Part shown: positions 18,779 through 28,278 of the stretch, one piece after another
How positions within the stretch are numbered: the first letter of the stretch is position 1
How the letters are laid out: every line of letters starts with the position of its first letter
Assembly: GCF_034039665.1 (NCBI RefSeq)
Contig: NZ_CP120131.1
Location: 1,226,446-1,290,445 of the forward strand
Source of the DNA: Mammaliicoccus sp. Dog046
GTDB lineage: Bacteria; Bacillota; Bacilli; Staphylococcales; Staphylococcaceae
Direction: 5' to 3'
Length of the DNA: 64,000 nt
Notes under the pieces: generated by a model
Databases searched by the model: none
The model's input: the letters and a program-made list of their open reading frames with translations, nothing else
Told to the model about the DNA's origin: nothing
Made by a program: the position numbers and the translations under genes

Positions 18779-18935
18779 TCAAGATGGATTCATATTACCG
18801 TTTTTACTTTGTGTACTATTTATATATTCTGCCTTTATTTCTTACTATCTCGTTCAATACCATTACAAGTTAATGACCTATCGTAATTTAGAAGATTACT
18901 ATCAAAGTGAAATAAAATTGCTTATGGATAAATAA
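18759..18935 (+). CDS. comGG: minor pseudopilin ComGG, short form
   Basis: A 58-residue product starting with GTG at 18759 inside the end of comGF and stopping at TAA 18933-18935. It begins MKKFIFNQDGFILPFLL, a prepilin-like basic leader with G10/F11 before a hydrophobic helix, and ends KLLMDK. It is about half the length of B. subtilis ComGG. Position as last gene of the operon and the prepilin-like N-terminus support the call; sequence similarity in the tail cannot be judged by eye. Confidence 0.75.
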   Translation: MKKFIFNQDGFILPFLLCVLFIYSAFISYYLVQYHYKLMTYRNLEDYYQSEIKLLMDK

Positions 18936-19011
18936 ATTTTTCTTTTTATTTTCTGAATAATGAGATAGAATAAGGGATAAGTTGAATAGAAGTAGTTAAG
19001 GAGAAGATAGC

Positions 19012-19500
19012 ATGTCGATTGTGTTAGTTGGTTTTATGGGTGTTGGAAAGACAACAATTGGACGCTTATTAAGCGATCATTATGACATCCCATTGATAGA
19101 TATAGATACTTATATAGTTGAATCAACACAATTGTCGATTCCTCAAATATTTAATGATTACGGTGAATCTCATTTTAGAAATTTAGAAACAGAATCATTA
19201 AAAAAATGGATTGATCAAGATGTTATCATCTCAACGGGTGGCGGTATCATTGAATCTGAATATTCCAGAGAGATACTAAAGGAAAATAATCATACATTTT
19301 GGTTATATTGTGATCTTGAAGTCTTATTTAATAGGATAAATCATGATAGTAATAGACCAAATGCTAACGGTAGAACATTTAATGAATTAAAAGCCTTGTA
19401 TTTAAATCGAGAATTAAGTTATAATGAAATCGCATTCAAGAAAATTGATGCAAACAAGTCAATTGAAACTGTTAAACAAGAGATTATTGAATCACTATAA
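19012..19500 (+). CDS. aroK: shikimate kinase
   Basis: A 162-residue P-loop kinase phosphorylating shikimate in the chorismate pathway. Walker A is GFMGVGKTT (residues 7-15). The shikimate-binding residues D31-x-D33 (DIDTYI), R57 in HFRNLET, and the GGG of STGGGI near residue 79 are present. The lid has DSNRPNANGRTF. A single gene after comG, preceded by AAGGAG. Confidence 0.93.
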   Translation: MSIVLVGFMGVGKTTIGRLLSDHYDIPLIDIDTYIVESTQLSIPQIFNDYGESHFRNLETESLKKWIDQDVIISTGGGIIESEYSREILKENNHTFWLYCDLEVLFNRINHDSNRPNANGRTFNELKALYLNRELSYNEIAFKKIDANKSIETVKQEIIESL

Positions 19501-19519
19501 TTCTATAAATTTGCGAATG

Positions 19520-19609
19520 ATCAAAGTTAGAGAGAATGAAATTATCTTCATCGCCGAAGGAGCAAGCCATATTTGAGTGAATCTCTCAGGCAAAAGGATA
19601 ACTTTGTGA
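19520..19609 (+). promoter_or_regulatory. glycine riboswitch aptamer upstream of gcvT
   Basis: Conserved aptamer blocks are present in order: AGAGAGAAT, the CGCCGAAGGAGCAAGC core, and AATCTCTCAGGCAAAAGGATAAC. GAGAGA pairs with TCTCTC to form P1-like closure. Only one complete aptamer is visible; the following GACGCATTCCTGAAGAGCAC looks like the short ghost partner found in singlet glycine riboswitches. It precedes a terminator and the glycine cleavage operon. Confidence 0.9.
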
Positions 19610-19630
19610 CGCATTCCTGAAGAGCACTTC

Positions 19631-19662
19631 AACAGGGTAGCATAAGCTACCCTGTTTTTTTA
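19631..19662 (+). terminator. riboswitch-controlled terminator before gcvT
   Basis: AACAGGGTAGC pairs with GCTACCCTGTT around ATAA, then a T-run. It lies 22 bases after the aptamer and 30 bases before gcvT, so it is the likely expression platform. By analogy with Bacillus, glycine would favour readthrough. Confidence 0.88.
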
Positions 19663-19691
19663 TTATACATATTTAGAAGGGGAGAATATCG

Positions 19692-20780
19692 ATGACGACT
19701 GAATTAAAGAAAACGCCATTGTATCAAACATATCTAGATCAAGAGGCAAAGGTAATTGACTTTTCTGGTTGGGCATTGCCAGTTCAATTTTCAAGTATTA
19801 AAGAAGAACATAATGCTGTAAGAGAAAATGTAGGATTATTTGATGTTAGTCATATGGGAGAGATTATCATTTCCGGGGAAGATGCTGATGAATTCGTTCA
19901 GTATATTTTAACAAATGATTCCTCAAATTTAACTGAAACAAAAGCGCAATATACAGCACTATGTAATGAACAGGGTGGTGTCATTGACGATCTTGTTATT
20001 TATAAGTTACAAGACAAAGTTTACTTTTTAGTTGTTAATGCTGGAAATACAGATATTGATTTTGAATGGATACAAAGTATTAAAGGTTTTAATGTAACTG
20101 TTGAAAATAAATCAACTGAATATGGTCAATTAGCTATACAAGGACCTAATGCAAGAAAACTATTACAAGAAGTTTTAGAAATTGATATTAGTGAAATGAA
20201 AATGTTTGAATTCATACAAAATGTAACACTGTTTGGTAAAGAAATTATTCTATCTCAATCAGGTTATACAGGTGAAGATGGATTTGAAATTTACTGTGAT
20301 GCAAAAGATGCTAAAGAGATTTGGGATCAATTGATAGAGCAAGGTGCAATACCTTGTGGTTTAGGAGCACGTGATACATTAAGACTTGAAGCGGCACTGC
20401 CACTACATGGTCAAGATTTATCAGAATCAATTACGCCTTATGAAGCAGGAATTGGCTTTGCAGTTAAACCACTTATTGAAGATGATTTCATTGGTAAATC
20501 CGTATTAAAAGAACAAAAGACAAATGGTGCACCTCGTAAATCAATTGGTATTGAAATGATAGATAAAGGTATACCAAGAACAGACTATGACATTTTAGAT
20601 CTTGATGGAAACAAAATAGGCTATGTTACTTCGGGAACACAATCACCTTCAACTGGTAAATCGTTTGCAATGGGATTAATAGATAAAGACGCATTTGAAT
20701 TAGAGAAAGAAGTACTTATTCAAGTTAGAAAGAGACAAGTAAAAGCAAAAATAGTTAAAAAATCATCTTTTAAATCATAG
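19692..20780 (+). CDS. gcvT: glycine cleavage system T protein (aminomethyltransferase)
   Basis: A 362-residue folate-dependent aminomethyltransferase. It releases ammonia from the H-protein-bound intermediate and transfers the methylene group to THF. Family landmarks include FDVSHMGEI near residue 50, [12 protein letters not shown] near residue 195 and the [12 protein letters not shown] segment near residue 228. First gene of gcvT-gcvPA-gcvPB under the glycine riboswitch. Confidence 0.96.
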   Translation: MTTELKKTPLYQTYLDQEAKVIDFSGWALPVQFSSIKEEHNAVRENVGLFDVSHMGEIIISGEDADEFVQYILTNDSSNLTETKAQYTALCNEQGGVIDDLVIYKLQDKVYFLVVNAGNTDIDFEWIQSIKGFNVTVENKSTEYGQLAIQGPNARKLLQEVLEIDISEMKMFEFIQNVTLFGKEIILSQSGYTGEDGFEIYCDAKDAKEIWDQLIEQGAIPCGLGARDTLRLEAALPLHGQDLSESITPYEAGIGFAVKPLIEDDFIGKSVLKEQKTNGAPRKSIGIEMIDKGIPRTDYDILDLDGNKIGYVTSGTQSPSTGKSFAMGLIDKDAFELEKEVLIQVRKRQVKAKIVKKSSFKS

Positions 20781-20791
20781 GAGTGAATCGA

Positions 20792-22135
20792 ATGGGACAT
20801 CGTTATATACCTTTAACTGAAAAAGACAAATCAGAAATGCTAAACGTAATAGGCATCGAATCTGTAGACGAATTATTTAAAGATATACCAGAGAGCGTTA
20901 GATTTGATCAAGCATTGAATATTAAAGAGAAAAAATCAGAAACCACTTTATTAAGAGAACTATCTCAGATTTCAAATAAAAATATTACAAGTGAAACACA
21001 TGCATCATTCTTAGGTGCTGGTGTATATGATCATTATATTCCTACTGTTGTTGATCATGTGATTTCTAGATCAGAATTTTACACAGCTTACACACCTTAC
21101 CAACCTGAGATATCACAAGGGGAATTACAAGCGATTTTTGAGTTTCAAACTTTAATTTGTGAATTAACGGGAATGGATGTAGCTAACTCTTCAATGTATG
21201 ATGGAGGAACTGCTTTTGCAGAAGCGGCTGTTTTAGCTGCAGGGCATACGAAGAAGAACAAAATTATCGTATCAAAATCAGTGCATTATCAATCTATAGA
21301 AGTTCTTAAGACATATACGAAAGCCCAAGATATAGAAGTCGTAGAAGTTGATTTAGATGGAACAGTTACTGATTTAGAAAAATTAGAGTCAGTCATCGAT
21401 GATGAAACAGCAGCAGTTTGTGTACAATATCCTAATTTCTTTGGATCATTAGAAGATTTAGAAGCTATACAACAATTAATCGAAGATAAAAAAGCTTTAT
21501 TCATTGTTTCAAGTAATCCTTTAGCATTAGGCTTAATTACGCCTCCAGGTGAATTTGGAGCAGATATCGTAGTTGGTGACGCACAAGTATTTGGTATTCC
21601 GGCACAATATGGAGGACCACACTGTGGTTACTTTGCTTCTACTAAGAAATTGATGAGAAAATTACCAGGTAGACTAGTAGGTCAAACACAAGATGATGAA
21701 GGAAATAGAGGTTTTGTATTGACGCTACAAGCAAGAGAACAGCATATTAGAAGAGATAAAGCTACTTCAAATATTTGTTCTAACCAAGCACTTAATGCAT
21801 TAGCTGCATCAGTATGTATGAGTGCATTAGGTAAAAATGGTGTTTATGAAATGGCAGAATTAAATATGGAAAATACAACTTACATGAAGAATCAATTTAA
21901 AGAGCATGGTTTCAATGTTCTTGATGGTATTTCATTCAATGAATTTGTAGTTGAATTTGAACACCCAATTAAAGACATTAATGCACGTTTGTTAGAAGAT
22001 GGCATTATTGGTGGCTTTGACTTAGGATTTGTAGATAAACAGTTTGAGAATCATATGTTGATTGCGGTTACTGAATTAAGAACTAAAGAAGAAATGGATA
22101 CATTTATACAAAAAGTAGGTGAATATTATGCGTAA
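20792..22135 (+). CDS. gcvPA: glycine dehydrogenase (decarboxylating) subunit 1
   Basis: A 447-residue N-terminal half of the split P-protein, which decarboxylates glycine with PLP. It contains [23 protein letters not shown] and [11 protein letters not shown]. The start at ATG 20792 is preferred since GGAG lies eight bases before it and the product then begins [13 protein letters not shown] as in staphylococcal GcvPA. It overlaps gcvPB by eight bases. Confidence 0.96.
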   Translation: MGHRYIPLTEKDKSEMLNVIGIESVDELFKDIPESVRFDQALNIKEKKSETTLLRELSQISNKNITSETHASFLGAGVYDHYIPTVVDHVISRSEFYTAYTPYQPEISQGELQAIFEFQTLICELTGMDVANSSMYDGGTAFAEAAVLAAGHTKKNKIIVSKSVHYQSIEVLKTYTKAQDIEVVEVDLDGTVTDLEKLESVIDDETAAVCVQYPNFFGSLEDLEAIQQLIEDKKALFIVSSNPLALGLITPPGEFGADIVVGDAQVFGIPAQYGGPHCGYFASTKKLMRKLPGRLVGQTQDDEGNRGFVLTLQAREQHIRRDKATSNICSNQALNALAASVCMSALGKNGVYEMAELNMENTTYMKNQFKEHGFNVLDGISFNEFVVEFEHPIKDINARLLEDGIIGGFDLGFVDKQFENHMLIAVTELRTKEEMDTFIQKVGEYYA

Positions 22136-23603
22136 GCCATCAAGTGAATTAATATTTGAAAGATCAAGAGAAGACCGATTTGCATACTCATTACCAGAAA
22201 AAGAAGTAGAAAATCAAAATGTAAAATCATTACTTGGCGATAAATTTACTAGAAAACAAAAAGCAGAATTACCTGAAGTAAGTGAACTTGACTTAATGAG
22301 ACACTATACGGAACTTTCTAATAAAAACCATGGTGTCGATACAGGTTTTTATCCTTTAGGCTCATGTACTATGAAATATAATCCAAAAATAAATGAAAAA
22401 GTAGCGAGAATGTCAGGATTTGCTAATGCTCATCCATTACAAAGCGAAGAAACTGTGCAAGGTTCTCTAGAAATTGTGTACGATTTACAAGAACATTTAA
22501 AAGAAATCACAGGAATGGATGAAGTAACATTACAACCTGCAGCAGGAGCGCATGGTGAGTGGACAGCACTTCTAATGATCAAAGCATTCCACGAAGCGAA
22601 TGGTGATTTTAATAGAACTAAAGTTATTGTTCCTGATTCTGCACATGGTACAAATCCTGCATCTGCTAAAGTAGCAGGATTCGATACAGTTACTGTAAAA
22701 TCTAATGAAAAAGGTTTAGTCGATATTGACGATTTAAAACGTGTAGTTGGAGAAGATACGGCAGCAATAATGTTAACAAATCCTAATACATTAGGTTTAT
22801 TTGAAGAAGATATATTAGAAATACGTGAGATTGTCCATCAAGCTGGTGGTAAATTGTATTATGATGGTGCCAATTTAAATGCAATTATGAGCAAAGTTAG
22901 ACCTGGTGATATGGGCTTCGATGCTGTACATTTGAATTTGCATAAGACATTCACAGGTCCACATGGTGGTGGAGGTCCTGGTTCAGGTCCAGTTGGTGTC
23001 AAAGCTGACTTAGTACCTTATTTACCAAAACCAACAGTTATCAAAGAAAATGATACATTTAAATTTGATCATGATATGCCAAAATCAATCGGAAGAGTAA
23101 AACCATTCTTCGGAAACTTTGGTATCTATTTAAGAGCATACACTTATATCAGAACTATGGGGCCGGACGGTTTGAAAGCAGTATCAGAAACGGCTGTATT
23201 AAACGCTAATTATATGTTGAGAAGATTGCAAGATCATTTTGAAACACCATATAAACAACATTGTAAACATGAGTTTGTAATTAGTGGATCTAGACAGAAG
23301 AAATTAGGAGTAAGAACGTTAGATATTGCGAAACGACTCTTAGACTTTAATTTCCATCCACCTACAATTTACTTCCCAATTAATGTTGAAGAATGTATGA
23401 TGATTGAACCAACTGAAACAGAGTCTAAAGAAACTTTAGATGCATTCTGTGATACATTGATTCAAATTGCAAAAGAAGCAGAAGAGAATCCAGAAATGGT
23501 ATTAGATGCACCACATACAACTGTAATTGGAAGATTAGACGAAACACAAGCAGCTAGAAAACCAGTATTAAAATTTGAATTGCTTAAAGAAGAAAAGAAT
23601 TAA
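22128..23603 (+). CDS. gcvPB: glycine dehydrogenase (decarboxylating) subunit 2
   Basis: A 491-residue C-terminal half of the P-protein, carrying the PLP-binding lysine K273 in [16 protein letters not shown]. The ATG at 22128 lies inside the end of gcvPA; three extra residues would come from an earlier in-frame start. The last gene of the riboswitch operon, closed by a 21-bp terminator. The H protein (gcvH) is not in the window. Confidence 0.96.
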   Translation: MRKPSSELIFERSREDRFAYSLPEKEVENQNVKSLLGDKFTRKQKAELPEVSELDLMRHYTELSNKNHGVDTGFYPLGSCTMKYNPKINEKVARMSGFANAHPLQSEETVQGSLEIVYDLQEHLKEITGMDEVTLQPAAGAHGEWTALLMIKAFHEANGDFNRTKVIVPDSAHGTNPASAKVAGFDTVTVKSNEKGLVDIDDLKRVVGEDTAAIMLTNPNTLGLFEEDILEIREIVHQAGGKLYYDGANLNAIMSKVRPGDMGFDAVHLNLHKTFTGPHGGGGPGSGPVGVKADLVPYLPKPTVIKENDTFKFDHDMPKSIGRVKPFFGNFGIYLRAYTYIRTMGPDGLKAVSETAVLNANYMLRRLQDHFETPYKQHCKHEFVISGSRQKKLGVRTLDIAKRLLDFNFHPPTIYFPINVEECMMIEPTETESKETLDAFCDTLIQIAKEAEENPEMVLDAPHTTVIGRLDETQAARKPVLKFELLKEEKN

Positions 23604-23620
23604 AATGAATTAAAATGAAA

Positions 23621-23666
23621 TATAAAGAAAAGCAGGAAATCATTTGATTTCCTGCTTTTCTTTATA
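23621..23666. terminator. bidirectional terminator between gcvPB and the rhodanese gene
   Basis: A 21-bp perfect stem at 23621-23641 and 23646-23666 around ATTT, with T-rich ends on both strands. It separates convergent gcvPB and the rhodanese gene. Confidence 0.9.
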
Positions 23667-23669
23667 AAA

Positions 23670-24050
23670 TTATTTAGATTTTACTTTGCCAGTCCATTTT
23701 TTATATCCGCCTTTAAGCATATATAAATCTTTGTAGCCTTTTTTCTTCATAATTCGTGCAGCTCTTGAACTTGCTACACCATTGGCATCGCAAAAGTATA
23801 TTGGCTGATCTTTACGCAATCCTTGGTATCTCGTACGAAAGACGCTCATAGGAATATTTCTTGCTCCTATAATATGACCGTAATCATAATCAGCTTTCTC
23901 CCGTAAATCAATGACTTGAGCTTTTCTTAATCCCTTGTGAAACTCGTTTTGTTCTAATTCTGTTACTGCGCGCTTATTAATTAAATAGTTAATTGCCATA
24001 TAAATGATAATCAAGACTAGGATTATGAGCGCGATATACCAAAAATTCAT
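23670..24050 (-). CDS. membrane-anchored rhodanese-like protein (YqhL type)
   Basis: A 126-residue protein with one N-terminal membrane helix (residues 3-23), then a rhodanese domain with VIDLREKADYDYGHIIGARNIP and the putative active-site cysteine in YFCDANGVASSRAA. The loop after the cysteine is longer than the classical six residues, so sulfur-transfer activity is uncertain. Divergent from lipM, in the yqhL position of Bacillus. Confidence 0.8.
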   Translation of the reverse strand: MNFWYIALIILVLIIIYMAINYLINKRAVTELEQNEFHKGLRKAQVIDLREKADYDYGHIIGARNIPMSVFRTRYQGLRKDQPIYFCDANGVASSRAARIMKKKGYKDLYMLKGGYKKWTGKVKSK

Positions 24051-24169
24051 GGTCTAATTCCTCCCAATTCAACTCTATATTACTATTATAAGATTTCTTG
24101 TGAGATTTATCAAAATTTTTTTGCTAAAATGGTAAAGTATACATAATGAATTGAATAGGAGTTTTTGTT

Positions 24170-25000
24170 GTGAATGAAACTTGGTACTTTATTAATACAA
24201 AATCTAATGATCCATACTATAATATGGCAGTCGACGAAGCACTAATGAATTTTGTGAGCAGAGGGGAAATAGATCCAGTTATTCGCTTTTACACATGGAA
24301 TCCTGCAACGCTTTCTATAGGATATTTTCAAAAGTTAATAAAAGAAATAGATATAGAAAAAGTGAAAGAAAAAGGATATGGACTTGTTAGGAGAGCTACA
24401 GGTGGTAGAGGCGTGCTACACGACAAAGAATTAACATATAGCGTTATCGTACCTGAATCACATCCAAATATGCCTAAAACGGTAACTGAGGCATATAGAG
24501 TGATTTCTGAAGGGCTATTGGAGGGCTTTAAATCATTAGGTTTTGATGCATACTTTGCAATTCCGAAAACGAAAGAAGAACGTGATAAATTGAAGACGCC
24601 TAGAAGTTCTGTTTGTTTTGATGCACCTAGTTGGTATGAACTCGTTGTAGAAGGAAGAAAAATTGCGGGGAGTGCACAAACAAGACAAAAAGGCGTTATC
24701 TTACAACATGGCTCAATATTACAAGATATTGATGTAGATGAATTGTTTGATATGTTCATTTATAAAAATGATAGACTAAAAGATAAAATGAAAGCAGCCT
24801 TTGTAGACAAAGCAGTTGCAATTAATGATTTAACTGATCGAAAAATTACTATTCCTGAAATGGAAGAAGCTTTTTACGAGGGATTCAAAAAAGGTCTAGA
24901 TATTGATTTTAAACCTTTAACTTTTAATGAAGCACAGCTAGCTGAAATAAAAGAAATTGAAGATAAATATAAATCTGATGAGTGGACTTATAGAAAATAA
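24170..25000 (+). CDS. lipM: octanoyl-[GcvH]:protein N-octanoyltransferase
   Basis: A 276-residue biotin/lipoate protein ligase-fold enzyme starting with GTG. It contains [12 protein letters not shown] near residue 77 and the catalytic cysteine C149 in [13 protein letters not shown]. The cysteine distinguishes LipM octanoyltransferase from ATP-using LplA ligases. It moves octanoate from ACP to GcvH in lipoate synthesis. Its place near gcv and lipoate-dependent bkd genes fits. GAATAGGAG precedes the start. Confidence 0.88.
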   Translation: MNETWYFINTKSNDPYYNMAVDEALMNFVSRGEIDPVIRFYTWNPATLSIGYFQKLIKEIDIEKVKEKGYGLVRRATGGRGVLHDKELTYSVIVPESHPNMPKTVTEAYRVISEGLLEGFKSLGFDAYFAIPKTKEERDKLKTPRSSVCFDAPSWYELVVEGRKIAGSAQTRQKGVILQHGSILQDIDVDELFDMFIYKNDRLKDKMKAAFVDKAVAINDLTDRKITIPEMEEAFYEGFKKGLDIDFKPLTFNEAQLAEIKEIEDKYKSDEWTYRK

Positions 25001-25032
25001 AAAAACTAAGCCAAGTAAATGGCTTAGTTTTT
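25001..25032. terminator. terminator between lipM and a convergent small gene
   Basis: AAAAACTAAGCCA pairs with TGGCTTAGTTTTT around AGTAAA. It is symmetric and overlaps the end of the minus-strand gene. Confidence 0.88.
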
Positions 25033-25241
25033 TATTTTCTGCGTTTCTGTTTACGCATTGCTTTTTTATATTTTCTTTGATCCGGTGTTAAAAAGAAGAA
25101 ATAGTAAATCAAATAAATGATTAACCCAAATATGATTAATGAAACAATCATTCTAATAAATCCCATAATGAAGAAATCAAAATTCATAATTAACCCGAAT
25201 AGTGCAACAGCAATAATTAAATAAAATAAAACATTTTTCAT
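25032..25241 (-). CDS. small basic membrane protein, function unknown
   Basis: A 69-residue protein with two hydrophobic segments (about 4-20 and 27-52) and a strongly basic C-terminus (KKAMRKQKRRK). GGTGAG precedes the ATG. I do not recognise a characterised family. Its codon use and placement between lipM and a lipoprotein gene look like ordinary core genome. Confidence 0.65.
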   Translation of the reverse strand: MKNVLFYLIIAVALFGLIMNFDFFIMGFIRMIVSLIIFGLIIYLIYYFFFLTPDQRKYKKAMRKQKRRK

Positions 25242-25296
25242 TGTATCTCACCTTAAGTTAGTAGTTCTTTTAATATAGCATATTTCAGGCATTTAC

Positions 25297-25887
25297 TCAC
25301 ATAATTTGACTGATTTCGGTATTTAGTCCTTTAAGTTTATCCATTGCTTTTTTAACAGCAGTTTTATCTTTTTTGTCATATGATTGCTGTAATTCTTTAA
25401 ATACACTTTCAAAATCATCCGTGAGTTTTAACATGTTTTTATGTAAGTCTTTGTATTTTTTAGGTATTGTTTTATCTTTCAATGAATCTTTATATTGTTG
25501 AGTTGCATCTTTTTGGCTATTAACGATATTTTCAAGTTCAGATTTAGTATGCGTATCATCAAATTTTGTTTGAAGTTGATGATGAATTTTATTATATGAA
25601 GCAATATTAGTTTTTGTATCATTTACAAATTGTGTTGAGGATTTTAAGTATTCAGTAGCGAATTGCGCTTTAGATTCATCTTTTAAATGATCAATTGAGC
25701 TTTGAGTGCTTGTTTCTTTTTGTTTATATGTTTTGTTTTTATCTTCTAGGTCTAATACTTCTTTTTTGACTTTACTATTTTCACTTTTTAATGATGATTT
25801 TTTCTGTTCAAGTTGTTGTACTTTGTCATTGCCACAAGCTGACAAAATGACCGTACCTGTTAAAATTGTAAAAAAGATTTTTTTCAT
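25297..25887 (-). CDS. putative lipoprotein with coiled coil
   Basis: A 196-residue exported lipoprotein: the signal peptide ends in ILSACG, with C18 as the lipidated residue. The mature part is highly charged and heptad-like from about residue 25 to 75 and again toward the C-terminus, so coiled coils are likely. It may belong to the YkyA-like cell-wall lipoproteins, which I cannot confirm. Divergent from the M24 peptidase gene. Confidence 0.75.
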   Translation of the reverse strand: MKKIFFTILTGTVILSACGNDKVQQLEQKKSSLKSENSKVKKEVLDLEDKNKTYKQKETSTQSSIDHLKDESKAQFATEYLKSSTQFVNDTKTNIASYNKIHHQLQTKFDDTHTKSELENIVNSQKDATQQYKDSLKDKTIPKKYKDLHKNMLKLTDDFESVFKELQQSYDKKDKTAVKKAMDKLKGLNTEISQIM

Positions 25888-25987
25888 GATTTTGAACTCC
25901 TAATGTTTTACTATGAAAAATTTTTAATATGTATGCTATTATTTTAATGTATAAAGATTTATTGCACAAACAGAAAGGGGAAAAAAC

Positions 25988-27043
25988 ATGAAAATAAATA
26001 AATTAAGATCAGTCATGCAAGAAAAGAACTTAGAAGCAGTAGTTGTACTTTCTCCATATAATAGAAGATACTTATCTGGATTCACGGGATCAAGTGGGTG
26101 TTTATATATTACACAAACTTCTGCAAAGTTAATTACAGATTTCAGATATATTCAACAAGCTACAACACAATCAGAAGCGTTTGAAATTGTAAATCAAGGT
26201 GGCCCTATGTTAAGTAAAGTCAATGAACTGGCTGAAGCAGATGAAATCAAATCTATGGGTGTCGAAACGAATTTAATTACATACAATGATTATCAAGCGT
26301 TAAATAGTGGTAAAGTTACACTATCGACAATTGAAGGTGAAATTGAAAAAATCCGTATGGTTAAAGATGAATTTGAAATTGAAAAAATTCAAAAAGCTGC
26401 TGACATTGTTGATGAGACATACGAGCATATCTTAAATTGGGTAAAACCGGGTATGACAGAAAATGAAGTTAACAATGAAATGGAAATGTTTATGAGAAGC
26501 AAGGGTGCTACATGTTCTTCCTTTGATACTATTGTCGCTTCTGGTCATCGTGGTGCGTTACCACATGGTGTGGCAAGTGATAAAGTGATTGAAAAAGGTG
26601 ATATGATCACATTAGATTATGGTGCACTATATGATGGTTATGTAAGTGATGTAACACGTACATTTGCAATTGGTGAACCTGCAGAAGAAATGAAAAAAAT
26701 ATATAACATTGTTTTAGAAGCACAACTTGCCGCTCTAAACCAAATTAAACCTGGGATGACAGGTAAAGAAGCAGATACGATTGCACGTGATATTATTAAA
26801 GGTTATGGCTACGGGGATGCATTTGGTCATTCTTTAGGTCATGGTATTGGATTAGAAGTACATGAAGGTCCTGGGCTATCTCAGAAATCAGATATTGTAC
26901 TTGAAGAAAATATGTGCGTCACACTTGAACCTGGTATTTATGTAGAAGGACTAGGTGGCGTCAGAATAGAAGATGATGTATTAGTTACGAAAAATGGCTT
27001 ACAGCGCTTTACTAAATCTTCAAAAGACCTTATTATTTTATAA
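25988..27043 (+). CDS. M24 family Xaa-Pro peptidase
   Basis: A 351-residue aminopeptidase P-type enzyme. The two-metal centre is visible: TLDYGALYDGYVSDVTRTF (two aspartates), GHSLGHGIGLEVHE (histidine), LEPGIYVEGLGGVRIEDD (two glutamates). The N-terminal creatinase-like domain is complete. It directly precedes efp by 25 bases, as yqhT does in B. subtilis, so the two are likely cotranscribed. GAAAGGGG precedes the start. Confidence 0.92.
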   Translation: MKINKLRSVMQEKNLEAVVVLSPYNRRYLSGFTGSSGCLYITQTSAKLITDFRYIQQATTQSEAFEIVNQGGPMLSKVNELAEADEIKSMGVETNLITYNDYQALNSGKVTLSTIEGEIEKIRMVKDEFEIEKIQKAADIVDETYEHILNWVKPGMTENEVNNEMEMFMRSKGATCSSFDTIVASGHRGALPHGVASDKVIEKGDMITLDYGALYDGYVSDVTRTFAIGEPAEEMKKIYNIVLEAQLAALNQIKPGMTGKEADTIARDIIKGYGYGDAFGHSLGHGIGLEVHEGPGLSQKSDIVLEENMCVTLEPGIYVEGLGGVRIEDDVLVTKNGLQRFTKSSKDLIIL

Positions 27044-27068
27044 GAAGGTATATTTAGGAGGAAAATGA

Positions 27069-27626
27069 ATGATTTCAGTTAATGATTTTAAAACAGGTTT
27101 AACAGTAAAAGTAGATAACGGCATTTGGAAAGTATTAGATTTCCAACATGTAAAACCAGGTAAAGGTGCCGCATTTGTACGTTCTAAATTAAGAAATTTA
27201 AGAACTGGTGCAATTCAAGAAAAAACATTCAGAGCTGGTGAAAAAGTAGAAAAAGCTCAAATTAACAATAGCCGTATGCAATACTTATATGCAAACGGAG
27301 ATAGCCATGTATTCATGGATAATGAAACATATGATCAATTAGAATTACCAGAAGAAGCTTTAGAATATGAACTTAAATTTATAAAAGAAAATATGGAAGT
27401 TCATATTCAATCATATGAAGGTGAAACACTTGGTGTTGAATTACCAAATACAGTAACACTTCAAGTTACTGAAACTGAACCTGGTATTAAAGGTGATACA
27501 GCAACAGGTGCTACAAAACAAGCAACAGTAGAAACTGGCTATAGCTTAAATGTTCCTTTATTTGTAAATGAAGGAGATTTACTTGTTATCAATACTACTG
27601 ATGGTAGTTACGTTTCAAGAGGTTAA
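27069..27626 (+). CDS. efp: elongation factor P
   Basis: A 185-residue EF-P with three beta-barrel domains. The modified tip residue is K32 in [12 protein letters not shown], as in B. subtilis, where this lysine carries 5-aminopentanol. It relieves ribosome stalling at polyproline. TAGGAGG precedes the ATG. Confidence 0.96.
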   Translation: MISVNDFKTGLTVKVDNGIWKVLDFQHVKPGKGAAFVRSKLRNLRTGAIQEKTFRAGEKVEKAQINNSRMQYLYANGDSHVFMDNETYDQLELPEEALEYELKFIKENMEVHIQSYEGETLGVELPNTVTLQVTETEPGIKGDTATGATKQATVETGYSLNVPLFVNEGDLLVINTTDGSYVSRG

Positions 27627-27649
27627 TCAAATTTAATATTTGATGTTAT

Positions 27650-27685
27650 GAGTCTGGACATTAACTTGCCAGACTCTCCTTTTTT
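27650..27685 (+). terminator. terminator of efp
   Basis: GAGTCTGG pairs with CCAGACTC around an 11-base loop, followed by a T-rich tail. Confidence 0.8.
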
Positions 27686-27750
27686 GTGTAATAAAAACAA
27701 TTTTTAAATCAAGAGATTATTTTCCTTTTCAAATAAAATATTAAAATCGC

Positions 27751-27779
27751 TTGAATTGGTATGACCACTAAAGTAAAAT
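27751..27779 (+). promoter_or_regulatory. SigA-type promoter of accBC
   Basis: TTGAAT at 27751-27756 and TAAAAT at 27774-27779 are separated by exactly 17 bases. They lie 43 bases before the accB start. The spacer holds the small palindrome TGGTATGACCA, which could bind a regulator. Confidence 0.55.
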
Positions 27780-27821
27780 GTATGAAGTGTAACGAATTTG
27801 AATTTAAAAGGAGTTTTTCAA

Positions 27822-28277
27822 ATGAATTTGAAACAAATAAAAGAACTTGTTGAAGTATTAGACAATTCTTCTTTAACTGAAATCGATATTAATGATAAAG
27901 AATTTAAATTAACTTTAAAAAAAGATATTAAACAAGAAATTGTATATGCACAAGGTGCAAATAATGTAGTCGCAGAAACGCAACAAACACAAGCACAACC
28001 AGTGCAATCTGTTCAACAAACTACTGAAACAGAAAAAATAGAAGGTTTAACAATAAATGCACCAATGGTTGGTACTTTTTATAAATCACCATCACCTGAT
28101 GAAGGTCCTTATGTACAAGTAGGATCACATGTAGATGCTGATTCAACAGTATGTATTTTAGAAGCAATGAAATTATTTAATGAAATTCAAGCTGAAGTAT
28201 CTGGTGAAATCACTGAAATTCTAGTTGAAGACGGACAAATGGTAGAGTATGGCCAACCGTTATTCAAGGTGAAGTAA
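27822..28277 (+). CDS. accB: biotin carboxyl carrier protein of acetyl-CoA carboxylase
   Basis: A 151-residue BCCP. The biotinylated lysine is K117 in EAMKLFNEI. An N-terminal helix region and a Q/T-rich linker (residues 45-75) precede the biotinyl domain. The start at ATG 27822 is chosen since AAAGGAG lies just upstream; an in-frame start 24 bases earlier would pass through that ribosome site. accC begins one base after the stop. It feeds malonyl-CoA to fatty acid synthesis. Confidence 0.95.
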   Translation: MNLKQIKELVEVLDNSSLTEIDINDKEFKLTLKKDIKQEIVYAQGANNVVAETQQTQAQPVQSVQQTTETEKIEGLTINAPMVGTFYKSPSPDEGPYVQVGSHVDADSTVCILEAMKLFNEIQAEVSGEITEILVEDGQMVEYGQPLFKVK

Positions 28278-28278
28278 T

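Noticed and set aside
27751-27779. FapR operator in the accBC promoter
   Set aside because: TTGGTATGACCACTAA is only partly similar to the FapR site and has the wrong length.
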